Shown here: one piece after another, positions 23,407 through 30,365 of the stretch
Layout: each line of letters begins with the position of its first letter
Numbering within the stretch: position 1 is the first letter of the stretch
Assembly (NCBI GenBank): GCA_902774025.1
Contig: CACYGY010000001.1
Location: 18,075 to 82,074 of the forward strand
DNA length: 64,000 nucleotides
Source: an uncultured Eubacteriales bacterium
GTDB taxonomy: Bacteria > Bacillota > Clostridia > Christensenellales > Aristaeellaceae
Direction: 5' to 3'
Made by a program: the position numbers and the translations under genes
Notes under the pieces: model-generated
The model's database searches: none
What the model was told of the DNA's origin: nothing
What the model saw: the letters and a program-made list of their open reading frames with translations, nothing else

Positions 23407-25623
23407 TTGCGGACCACAATCTCTCTGAACCGGAAATGGGCTTTCCGGAAAAACGTCGCTTCACCCCCCGAGGCCATGCCCCGGGACTGGGATTATGTGA
23501 ACCTGCCCCACACCTGGAACGGCATTGACGGACAGGACGGGGGCGGAGACTTCTGGCGGGGCACCGCCTGCTATGTCCGGGAACTGGCAAGGGAGGATCT
23601 GCCGGAGGCGGAAGCCTATCTTCTGGATTTCCCGGCAGCCAACGCCTCGGCGCGGGTCTATGTCAACGGCCGGGAGGCAGGATGCCATGAGGGAGGCTAC
23701 AGCGGTTTCCGCCTGGATGTCACCTCCCTTCTGGAGGAGAAGAACCTTCTCTGCGTCCTGGTGGACAATAGCAAAAACGACCGGATCTATCCCCAGGTGG
23801 CGGACTTCACCTTCTATGGCGGGCTGTACCGGGGGGCCGGCATGATCTGCGTCTCCCGCACCCGTCTGGACACGGAAGACCACGCCTTCCCCGGCGTCCA
23901 TGTCACGCCCTCCCTGCAGGGGAACAGCGCACAGGTCCGTCTCCGGACCCGTGTCCTTCACGGTACGGGACATGAGAAAATCCGTTTCCGGATTCTGGAC
24001 AGGGAAAACCGGGAAGCGGCCATGGCCTGCGGAACGGAGGAGGAGGTCACCCTGACCCTGAACCCCGTCCACCGCTGGAACGGCCGGAAGGATCCCTATC
24101 TCTATACCGCCGAGGTCACTCTTTACAGGGACGGGAAGGCGCTGGATCAGGTGCAGACCCGCTTCGGCTGCCGGGAATACCGGATTGATCCGGAAAAGGG
24201 CTTCTTCCTCAACGGGGAAAGCTATCCCCTCCGGGGCGTGTGCCGCCATCAGGACAGACCGGAGATCGGCAACGCCCTTCTCCCCTGCCATCACCGGGAG
24301 GACATGGATCTCATTGATGAGGTGGGCGCCAACACCATCCGACTGGCCCACTATCAGCACAGCCAGGTTTTCTATGACCTGTGCGATGAGCGGGGGCTCA
24401 TCGTCTGGGCAGAAATCCCCTATATCTCTGCCCACATGGACAACGGATGGGACAATACCGTCAGCCAGATGACGGATCTCATCTGCCAGAATTACAACCA
24501 TCCCTCCATTGTGGTCTGGGGCCTGTCCAATGAAATCACCATGGTCACCCCCACCACGGAGAAAATGCTGGAAAATCACCGGGCTCTCAACGACCTTGCA
24601 CACCGTCTGGATCCCACCCGGCCCACCGTCATGGCCTGCGTGTCCATGTGTTCCATTGACGATCCCATTGTGCGCATTCCGGATGTGGTGAGCTACAACC
24701 TCTACTTCGGCTGGTACGGCGGGAAAACGGACATGAACGGTCCCTGGCTGGACACTTTCCATCAGAAGTATCCGGACACCCCCATCGGCATCAGCGAGTA
24801 CGGCGCGGATTCCCTGAACTGGCACGCCGCCAGGACCCATGCCGGGGATTATACGGAGGAATACCAGGCCTGGTATCACGAGCAGCTGATCCTCCAGCTC
24901 TACACCCGCCCCTTCCTCTGGGCCACCCATGTCTGGAACATGTTTGACTTTGCCGCCGACGGAAGGAATGAGGGCGGAGAAGCGGGCGTAAACCACAAGG
25001 GTCTGGTGACCTTTGACCGGAAATACAGAAAGGACGCCTTCTATGCCTACAAGGCCTGGCTGAGCGATGAAAAGTTCGTCCACATCTGCGGAAGGCGCTA
25101 TGTGGACCGGGTGGAGAATCCCGCCTCCGTCACCGTCTATTCCAACATGCCCGAGGTGGAACTCTTCGCCAACGGCGTCAGTCTCGGGGTCAAAACCGCC
25201 GAAGACCATTTCTTCCGCTTCCAGGTGCCCAATGAAGGTGAAACCATTCTCAGGGCCATGGCCGGCAGCTGTGAGGACGAGATCCGCATCCGGCATGTGG
25301 AGGAGCCCAATCCCGCCTATATCCTTCAGGAGAAGGGCGTGGTGCTGAACTGGACGGATATCACGGAAATCGACGGTTTCTGTTCCCTGGGGACCACCAT
25401 CGGGGACATCGTCCGGCACCCGGAGGGGCAGAAGCTGGTTCAGGACATGATCCTGCCCAGGATTCCCCCCATGCCGGGACGCGGAAAGGATGAATCCATC
25501 CCTGCTTCCTTCCTGAATTCCATGACGGTAATGCGCCTTGTACGGATGACCCAGGCGCCTTTCACCCGGGAAGACCTGCTGGAGATCAACGCAAGGCTCA
25601 ACACCATTCCCCTGGATTCCTGA
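23407..25623 (+). CDS. GH2 family beta-galactosidase or beta-glucuronidase
   Basis: The protein has 738 residues from a TTG at 23407, which has GAAAGGA nine bases upstream and gives the usual family opening R-T-T-I-S-L-N-R-K-W-A-F. A GTG at 23389 is in frame but lacks a ribosome site and overlaps the GH88 gene. Domain order is sugar-binding, immunoglobulin-like, then TIM barrel. The acid/base Glu is in G-L-S-N-E-I-T (about 376) and the nucleophile in G-I-S-E-Y-G-A-D (about 464). A C-terminal beta domain and a short helical tail follow. There is no signal peptide, so it is intracellular. With GH88 it would finish degradation of an imported acidic oligosaccharide. The exact terminal sugar cannot be assigned. 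Confidence 0.92.
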   Translation: MRTTISLNRKWAFRKNVASPPEAMPRDWDYVNLPHTWNGIDGQDGGGDFWRGTACYVRELAREDLPEAEAYLLDFPAANASARVYVNGREAGCHEGGYSGFRLDVTSLLEEKNLLCVLVDNSKNDRIYPQVADFTFYGGLYRGAGMICVSRTRLDTEDHAFPGVHVTPSLQGNSAQVRLRTRVLHGTGHEKIRFRILDRENREAAMACGTEEEVTLTLNPVHRWNGRKDPYLYTAEVTLYRDGKALDQVQTRFGCREYRIDPEKGFFLNGESYPLRGVCRHQDRPEIGNALLPCHHREDMDLIDEVGANTIRLAHYQHSQVFYDLCDERGLIVWAEIPYISAHMDNGWDNTVSQMTDLICQNYNHPSIVVWGLSNEITMVTPTTEKMLENHRALNDLAHRLDPTRPTVMACVSMCSIDDPIVRIPDVVSYNLYFGWYGGKTDMNGPWLDTFHQKYPDTPIGISEYGADSLNWHAARTHAGDYTEEYQAWYHEQLILQLYTRPFLWATHVWNMFDFAADGRNEGGEAGVNHKGLVTFDRKYRKDAFYAYKAWLSDEKFVHICGRRYVDRVENPASVTVYSNMPEVELFANGVSLGVKTAEDHFFRFQVPNEGETILRAMAGSCEDEIRIRHVEEPNPAYILQEKGVVLNWTDITEIDGFCSLGTTIGDIVRHPEGQKLVQDMILPRIPPMPGRGKDESIPASFLNSMTVMRLVRMTQAPFTREDLLEINARLNTIPLDS

Positions 25624-25628
25624 AAACG

Positions 25629-25660
25629 AAGGGCAGCCCGCCGGAACGGGCTGCCCTTTC
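25629..25660. terminator. Bidirectional terminator between the GH2 and IlvD-type genes
   Basis: AAGGGCAGCCCG (25629-25640) pairs perfectly with CGGGCTGCCCTT (25647-25658) around a six-base loop. It serves the plus-strand operon and lies at the very end of the convergent minus-strand gene. Confidence 0.85.
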
Positions 25661-27415
25661 TCATGTTGTCTGCGAATACTCCAGGTATGCCCCTTCCATG
25701 GGGGAACTCGCGTGCTCCGCGAACAGTCTCAGCACACCCCGGAGATGTCTGGGGGCTCTCTTCTCCAGCCTGCCTCTGCGCTCCTCCAGGATCCGGTCCA
25801 TCTCCTCCGGAGAGGCCTCACGGCCCTGAACGCCCACCAGATCCAGGCGTCTGGAAGGAATATCCAGCCGGATCAGGTCGTTTTCCTCCACCAGGGCGAT
25901 GGGCCCCCCTGCCTGGGCTTCCGGACTGCAGTGCCCGATGACAGGCCCCGTGGAGGCGCCGGAGAAGCGGCCGTCCGTGATCAGGGCGATGCTCCGGCCC
26001 AGTTCCCTGTCCGACTGAATGGCCTCGGTGGTATAGAACATTTCAGGCATGCCTGCGCCCCTTGGCCCCTCGTAGCGGATCAGGACCGCGTCCCCGGGCT
26101 GAATCCGGTGATGCAGAACCGCGTCCAGTGCATCCTCTTCCCGGTCAAAGGGCCGGGCCCGGAGGGTGGCGGAGAACATTTCCTTCGGGCAGGCCGTATG
26201 CTTGATCACCGCCCCCAGAGGCGCCAGGTTTCCCTTCAGCACCGCCACCGATCCGTCACGCCCCAGGGGATTGTCCCGGGGCCGGATGATGTCCTCCCTT
26301 TTCAGCTTCAGTCCCCAGCGGGCATTGGCTTCCTCCAGGGCTGCACGGCAGCGCTCATAGTACCCGTTTTTCTTCAGCTCCTCCAGGTTTTCCCCCAGTG
26401 TCTTTCCCGTCACCGTCATAACGTCCAGATGCAGCCAGGGCCTCAGCTCCTCCAGAATGGCCGGAAGCCCTCCGGCATACATGAAGAATTCCGCCGGCCA
26501 CCTGCCCGTGGGCCGCAGATCCAGAAGGAAGGGCATGTCCCGGTGCAGCCGGTCAAAGGTTTCACCCCGGATCTCAAGACCCAGTTCATGGGCAAGGGCC
26601 GGGAGATGCATCAGGCAGTTGGTGGACCCGGAAATGGCCGCGTGCACCCGGATGGCGTTCTCAAAGCTTTCCATTGTCACAATGTCCGAAGGTCTGACCC
26701 CCTCAAGGGCCAGTTCCACCGAGCGTCTTCCCGCCTGCCGGGCATACTCCAGGATTTCCTCCCCTTCCGCCATGAGCAGCGCGCTGCCCGGCAGGGCAAG
26801 ACCCAGGGCTTCCGCCATGATCTGCATGGTGGAGGCCGTACCGATAAAGGAACAGGCACCGCAGCCGGGGCAGGCATGCTCCTGTGCCCTGAGGAATTCC
26901 TCCTCCCCGATCTCACCCCGCTCCAGCCGGGCCGCATAGACACCCATCTGTTCCAGGGTCAGAAGACCCGGGCCCGCCCGCATGACGCCCCCGGGGATCA
27001 GAATCCCCGGAATGTTGACCCTGGCCATGCCCATGAGGCATCCGGGCATGCCCTTGTCACAGCTGGCAATGTAGACACCGCCGTCAAAAGGCGTGGCGGA
27101 CTCGTGGATCTCGATCATGTTGGCAATCATCTCACGGCTGGCCAGGGAAAAATCAATGCCGTCCGTTCCCTGGCTCTCCCCGTCGCACATGTCCGTGCAG
27201 AAATATCTGGCCCCGTGTCCCCCGGCCTGAGCGATTCCCTGTCGCGCCGCCTCCACCAGGCGCGTGAGATGACCGGAACCGGGATGACTGTCTCCATAGG
27301 TGCTTTCCACCAGAATCTGCACTCTGGACAGGTCCTCCCTGCTCCATCCCGTGCCCAGTCGCAGCGGATCCTGTTCAGGGGCCAGCTTCCGCATCTTCTG
27401 ACTGATTCGCTCCAT
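25661..27415 (-). CDS. IlvD/Edd family dehydratase
   Basis: This 584-residue iron-sulfur dehydratase has the family cysteines in F-C-T-D-M-C-D-G (near 72-79), S-C-D-K-G-M-P-G and A-C-P-G-C-G-A-C-S-F-I-G-T-A-S-T-M-Q. The C-terminal half has I-T-D-G-R-F-S-G-A-S and G-H-C-S-P-E-A. The family includes dihydroxy-acid dehydratase (branched-chain amino acids), 6-phosphogluconate dehydratase and sugar-acid (aldonate) dehydratases. The M-C-D-G variant of the first motif is shared with Edd rather than with typical IlvD. No other ilv gene is near, and it faces a glycan-degradation operon, so a sugar-acid dehydratase role is plausible but unproven. AAAGGAG lies nine bases before the ATG, with a good promoter upstream. 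Confidence 0.85.
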   Translation of the reverse strand: MERISQKMRKLAPEQDPLRLGTGWSREDLSRVQILVESTYGDSHPGSGHLTRLVEAARQGIAQAGGHGARYFCTDMCDGESQGTDGIDFSLASREMIANMIEIHESATPFDGGVYIASCDKGMPGCLMGMARVNIPGILIPGGVMRAGPGLLTLEQMGVYAARLERGEIGEEEFLRAQEHACPGCGACSFIGTASTMQIMAEALGLALPGSALLMAEGEEILEYARQAGRRSVELALEGVRPSDIVTMESFENAIRVHAAISGSTNCLMHLPALAHELGLEIRGETFDRLHRDMPFLLDLRPTGRWPAEFFMYAGGLPAILEELRPWLHLDVMTVTGKTLGENLEELKKNGYYERCRAALEEANARWGLKLKREDIIRPRDNPLGRDGSVAVLKGNLAPLGAVIKHTACPKEMFSATLRARPFDREEDALDAVLHHRIQPGDAVLIRYEGPRGAGMPEMFYTTEAIQSDRELGRSIALITDGRFSGASTGPVIGHCSPEAQAGGPIALVEENDLIRLDIPSRRLDLVGVQGREASPEEMDRILEERRGRLEKRAPRHLRGVLRLFAEHASSPMEGAYLEYSQTT

Positions 27416-27457
27416 CTCCGTTCACTCCTTTTCCTCTCTCTGAACGCTTCCTGTTCC

Positions 27458-27486
27458 ATTCTACCGGATCGGCCCATGTCTGACAA
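27458..27486 (-). promoter_or_regulatory. Promoter of the IlvD/Edd-type gene
   Basis: On the minus strand TTGTCA (complement of 27481-27486) and TAGAAT (complement of 27458-27463) are separated by 17 bases. The predicted start is about 36 bases before the ATG. Confidence 0.65.
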
Positions 27487-27488
27487 TG

Positions 27489-27525
27489 AAAAAGGCGGAG
27501 AAACGCAAAGCCGTCTCTCTCCGCC
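27489..27525 (-). terminator. Terminator after the VWA gene
   Basis: GGCGGAGA (27494-27501) pairs with TCTCCGCC (27518-27525), followed on the minus strand by five T residues. It ends the macro/VWA unit about 110 bases after the VWA stop, directly before the next promoter. The 220-base gap holds no other recognisable feature. Confidence 0.7.
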
Positions 27526-27636
27526 GCCCCGGAGGAAAAGCCGAACGTCCACGGAGCCTTTCAGGACCGGCCCGCAAGCATCCGTCCGGTCCGCGGAATC
27601 AGAGGAAACCCCGGGAAGATCCCCCTGTTCGCCGCT

Positions 27637-28287
27637 TCAGTCCCGGGAGGACTTTGATTCCCGGTATTCCACGATTTTCCGTTTCCAGTCCCTCTTCGGG
27701 GCCCCGCAGGCCCTCACGTCCTCCAGGGCATGGCTGATCACCTCATAGTTCAGGGCCTGCCCCGGGGCGTCATTGCAGAAGGTCACGGCTCTGTCCTTCT
27801 CAACGCCCATCTCCCCGGCAGAGGCCACCGCATCCATGTTGGCACCCAGGAAAAGGAATTCCCATCCCGCTTTCTTCTGTTCCTCCACCATGTCCCGCAC
27901 CTGCCGGGCGGTATAGCGGTGACTGGAATTCTCCTCCCCGTCCGTGGTGATCACGAACACGGTGTGTTCCGGACGGTCCTCCTCCCGGATATACCGGTGG
28001 ATGGTCCGGATATGGCGCACGCTATCCCCGATAGCGTCCAGAAGGGCCGTGGAACCGCCCACCGTATATTCCTTTTCCGTCATCTCCCCGACCCTGTCCA
28101 GTTCCACCCGGTCGTGGATCACTTCGCTCTGAGCGGAAAAGAGCACCGTGGAAACCAGCGCATCCCCCTCCAGCCCCTTCTGCCTGCGGATCATGCCGTT
28201 GAAGCCTCCGATGGTATCCTTCTCCAGGCCCGACATGGACCCGCTCCGGTCCAGAATGAACACCATCTCCGTCAGATTCTTTTTCAT
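27637..28287 (-). CDS. VWA domain protein, partner of the macro-domain gene
   Basis: The 216-residue protein is a single von Willebrand A domain. The metal-ion-dependent adhesion site is intact: D-R-S-G-S-M-S-G at 13-20, a Thr in G-G-S-T-A-L-L-D-A near 77-85, and V-I-T-T-D-G-E-E near 111-118. No signal peptide or membrane segment is seen, so it is cytoplasmic. Similar stand-alone VWA proteins in Clostridia often sit beside stress-type or ADP-ribose-related genes. Here the gene follows the macro-domain gene after 85 bases on the same strand. GGGAGG precedes the ATG. The biochemical role is unknown; a scaffolding or metal-dependent protein-binding function is expected from the fold. Confidence 0.85.
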   Translation of the reverse strand: MKKNLTEMVFILDRSGSMSGLEKDTIGGFNGMIRRQKGLEGDALVSTVLFSAQSEVIHDRVELDRVGEMTEKEYTVGGSTALLDAIGDSVRHIRTIHRYIREEDRPEHTVFVITTDGEENSSHRYTARQVRDMVEEQKKAGWEFLFLGANMDAVASAGEMGVEKDRAVTFCNDAPGQALNYEVISHALEDVRACGAPKRDWKRKIVEYRESKSSRD

Positions 28288-28372
28288 GCTGTATGCCTCC
28301 CTTGTCTTCTGGTTTTCCCGGGAGCATCATACAGCAAAACATGTGGCGGAAGGTCGCCCGGAAGGCGACATT

Positions 28373-29341
28373 TCAGCGGACGCCGGAGCCCAGAGTGGAA
28401 AGATCAAACCGGAACAGCACCTCATTGATCTCATAGATGTCATAGAGCCCGTTGCTGATGAAGTATTCCATCACAATGTCCATCCGGTCGCTCCGGGTCA
28501 TGGCCAGACCCGCCGTGCGGAGAAGCTCTTCCGTTTCCTCAAGGTCCAGACGCAGAGCCACGGCGAAGGCATACACGATGGCCTTGCGCGGGTGGTAGGC
28601 GGGGTTGGACCGGATCTTGCTGAAGAGCTTCCGGTCAATATTGGCCCTGCGGTAGCATTCCGGGTCCGTCAGGCCCTTCTCGTCAATGAGACGGATCAGA
28701 GCCCCTGAGAATCCCTCGTCCCTTTCCCGGAAAAGTGTTTCCCAGTCCGGTTCTCCCCCGTCCGGCAGGATGGGCATGCACAGGTGCACTGCTTCTGTCA
28801 CGTATATCCGGCTGTCGGAGATGAAGGAGTCCTCCGCGCATGACGCGGCGATATAGGTCTCCACCTCCCTCAGCCGCTCCCGCACACTGCAGGCGTCCTC
28901 CCCCCGGAGAACAAGGTATACCGTCATGTCTGTACTGAGAAGGAATGAACGGATGGCCTCCACCGCCACTTTCATGGCTCTGTCCCCGGGATAGCCGCAG
29001 GCATCAGCGGAAATCAGGGGAAAGGCGATGCTTTCGCATTCACTGTCCCGGGCGAGGTGAAGGGCATTGAGATAACAGGCCCTGAGCTTTTCATCCTCGC
29101 CCTTCATTCCGCCCTCCCACACGGGACCTGCCGTGTGAATCACATACCGGGCGGGCAGACCGTAGCCTCCGGTCATCTTCGCCTCGCCCACCCTGCATGC
29201 TCCCTGCAGCCGGCATTCCCGCAAAAGTCCCGGGCCCGCGGCTCTGAAAAGCGCCTCCTCCGCGTCCCCCGGAGAAGCTGCGCTGACCATGGCATGGACC
29301 CGCATCCGGGTAATGTCTTCCCGCCTGATTTCAAAGGGCAC
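28373..29341 (-). CDS. Degenerate macro-domain protein with C-terminal helical (HTH-like) domain
   Basis: This 322-residue two-domain protein begins with a macro domain (about 1-165), seen from F-E-I-R-R-E-D-I-T, Y-V-I-H-T-A-G-P-V-W and S-I-A-F-P-L-I-S. Macro domains bind or remove ADP-ribose. The expected N-x-A-N ligand motif is replaced by S-A-A-S at 20-23, and the following glycine-rich loop is shortened, so hydrolase activity is doubtful. The C-terminal part (about 205-320) is all-helical with K-L-F-S-K-I-R-S-N-P-A-Y-H-P-R-K-A-I-V-Y-A-F-A-V-A-L, a domain regularly fused to macro domains in Firmicutes and resembling an Xre-like HTH. The start is GTG with GAGAGG upstream. It is followed by the VWA gene. 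Confidence 0.85.
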   Translation of the reverse strand: MPFEIRREDITRMRVHAMVSAASPGDAEEALFRAAGPGLLRECRLQGACRVGEAKMTGGYGLPARYVIHTAGPVWEGGMKGEDEKLRACYLNALHLARDSECESIAFPLISADACGYPGDRAMKVAVEAIRSFLLSTDMTVYLVLRGEDACSVRERLREVETYIAASCAEDSFISDSRIYVTEAVHLCMPILPDGGEPDWETLFRERDEGFSGALIRLIDEKGLTDPECYRRANIDRKLFSKIRSNPAYHPRKAIVYAFAVALRLDLEETEELLRTAGLAMTRSDRMDIVMEYFISNGLYDIYEINEVLFRFDLSTLGSGVR

Positions 29342-29465
29342 CGTCTTCCTCTCCCTTCATTTTCCCCGGAACCCCTGGATCCGGCTCTGGACAATTCTGA
29401 TTCTCCGCCCGGGCGTTCCTGCCCTGAGATATGGTTTTTCCCGCTTCTCCATCTGCTTTTTCCGT

Positions 29466-29495
29466 ATTCTATCACGTTTTTTCCGTCCCGTGCAA
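29466..29495 (-). promoter_or_regulatory. Possible promoter of the macro/VWA unit
   Basis: On the minus strand TTGCAC (complement of 29490-29495) and TAGAAT (complement of 29466-29471) are 18 bases apart. The leader to the GTG would be about 118 bases. Confidence 0.45.
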
Positions 29496-29561
29496 ACCGG
29501 CTCCTCCCGATTGAACCGGATGAACCCATGATCGGCGCAGCCCCTTCGTGATCTGCGTGTC

Positions 29562-29585
29562 AAAAAAACGCCCCCTCAGGGCGGT
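29562..29585 (-). terminator. Rho-independent terminator of the candidate RNA
   Basis: CGCCC/GGGCG (29569-29573 with 29579-29583) with a five-base loop is followed on the minus strand by seven T residues. It lies about 220 bases upstream of the macro gene start and about 290 bases downstream of nrdR. Confidence 0.75.
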
Positions 29586-29814
29586 TGGTTCTATCGGTTT
29601 CGCGAATTGACAGAATCGTCTCACCAAAGTGCAATGTCCTGCAAAGGGGTGATTCCATGGCTTTTTCCATCAGGCTTACAGAAGATGAAAAACGGGGAAT
29701 TCTGTCTCTGGCTGTTGGGCACAGAAGCGAAATATCCAAGCGGAAATGAAACGAGGCCATACAGTGATGCACAGCCTCGTTTCATTTCCGCCCGAAGAAT
29801 ACCGGCTTGTATTC
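29562..29814 (-). ncRNA. Candidate structured non-coding RNA
   Basis: The 530 bases between the macro gene and nrdR hold no convincing protein gene. They do contain a chain of inverted repeats on the minus strand that ends in a Rho-independent terminator. From the 5' side these are GAATAC/GTATTC (29797-29814), a perfect 18-bp stem (29740-29757 with 29774-29791), ACAGAA/TTCTGT, ATGG/CCAT, TTCTGTC/GATAGAA, and finally CGCCC/GGGCG followed by seven T residues (29562-29568). The region is visibly less GC-rich than its neighbours. A 70-codon open frame inside it ends in the terminator and lacks a ribosome site. I cannot assign it to a known RNA family. It could be an independent small RNA or a long structured 3' end of the nrdR transcript; no clear promoter was found. 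Confidence 0.5.
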
Positions 29815-29871
29815 GCCTGTTTTCGCAATCCCTGATTTTAACCGTCTTTCGGAGCGGATGCTTCAGCGTTC

Positions 29872-30351
29872 TCACCTGGCCTCCTCTGCCCTGCTTCTGG
29901 GTTCGCTGATCAGGTGCTGGATTTCCTCCATAAAGGTGTTCACATCCGTGAATTTTCTGTAGACTGCCGCGAACCGGACATAGGCCACGTCGTCCACTTC
30001 CCGCAGTTCCCGCATCACCATCTCGCCAATCTTCGCCGTGGTGATTTCCCTCTCCCCGCTGTGGTAGGCCTCCTGCTCCACCTTCCGGACAATATCCTCA
30101 ATGGTCTGAGTGGGCACGGTAAGCTTTTCACAGGCATGCCGGATTCCCATCTGCACCTTTTCCGCGCTGAAGGGTTCCCGGCGTCCGTCCCGCTTCACCA
30201 CCATCATGGGCAGGACTTCCATCTTTTCATAGGTGGTAAACCGCCGTCCGCACTGGATGCATTCCCGGCGCCGCCGGATACTGGTACCCTCGTCCGTGCT
30301 GCGGGAATCCACCACTTTGCTTTCCATGCATCCGCAAAACTGACACTTCAT
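29872..30351 (-). CDS. nrdR: Transcriptional repressor NrdR
   Basis: NrdR is the zinc and ATP-cone repressor of ribonucleotide reductase genes. The 159 residues match the family. The zinc ribbon has C-Q-F-C at 3-6 and C-I-Q-C-G-R-R-F-T-T-Y-E near 31-42. The ATP cone follows, with V-V-K-R-D-G-R-R-E-P-F near 52-62 and A-Y-V-R-F-A-A-V-Y-R-K-F near 123-134. The open frame extends six codons further, but ATG 30351 has GGGGAGGA six bases upstream and gives the canonical M-K-C-Q-F-C start. It lies 14 bases after the xylulokinase gene and is probably cotranscribed with it, an unusual partner. Confidence 0.97.
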   Translation of the reverse strand: MKCQFCGCMESKVVDSRSTDEGTSIRRRRECIQCGRRFTTYEKMEVLPMMVVKRDGRREPFSAEKVQMGIRHACEKLTVPTQTIEDIVRKVEQEAYHSGEREITTAKIGEMVMRELREVDDVAYVRFAAVYRKFTDVNTFMEEIQHLISEPRSRAEEAR

Positions 30352-30365
30352 TCCCGGTCCTCCCC

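Noticed and set aside
25712..27748. Long plus-strand open frame opposite the IlvD/Edd gene
   Set aside because: It lies wholly antisense to a conserved dehydratase, has no ribosome site and shows no recognisable domain.
29560..29772. 70-codon open frame on the minus strand between nrdR and the macro gene
   Set aside because: It has no ribosome site, its stop lies in the U run of a terminator, and its length is covered by inverted repeats. RNA structure explains the region better than a protein.
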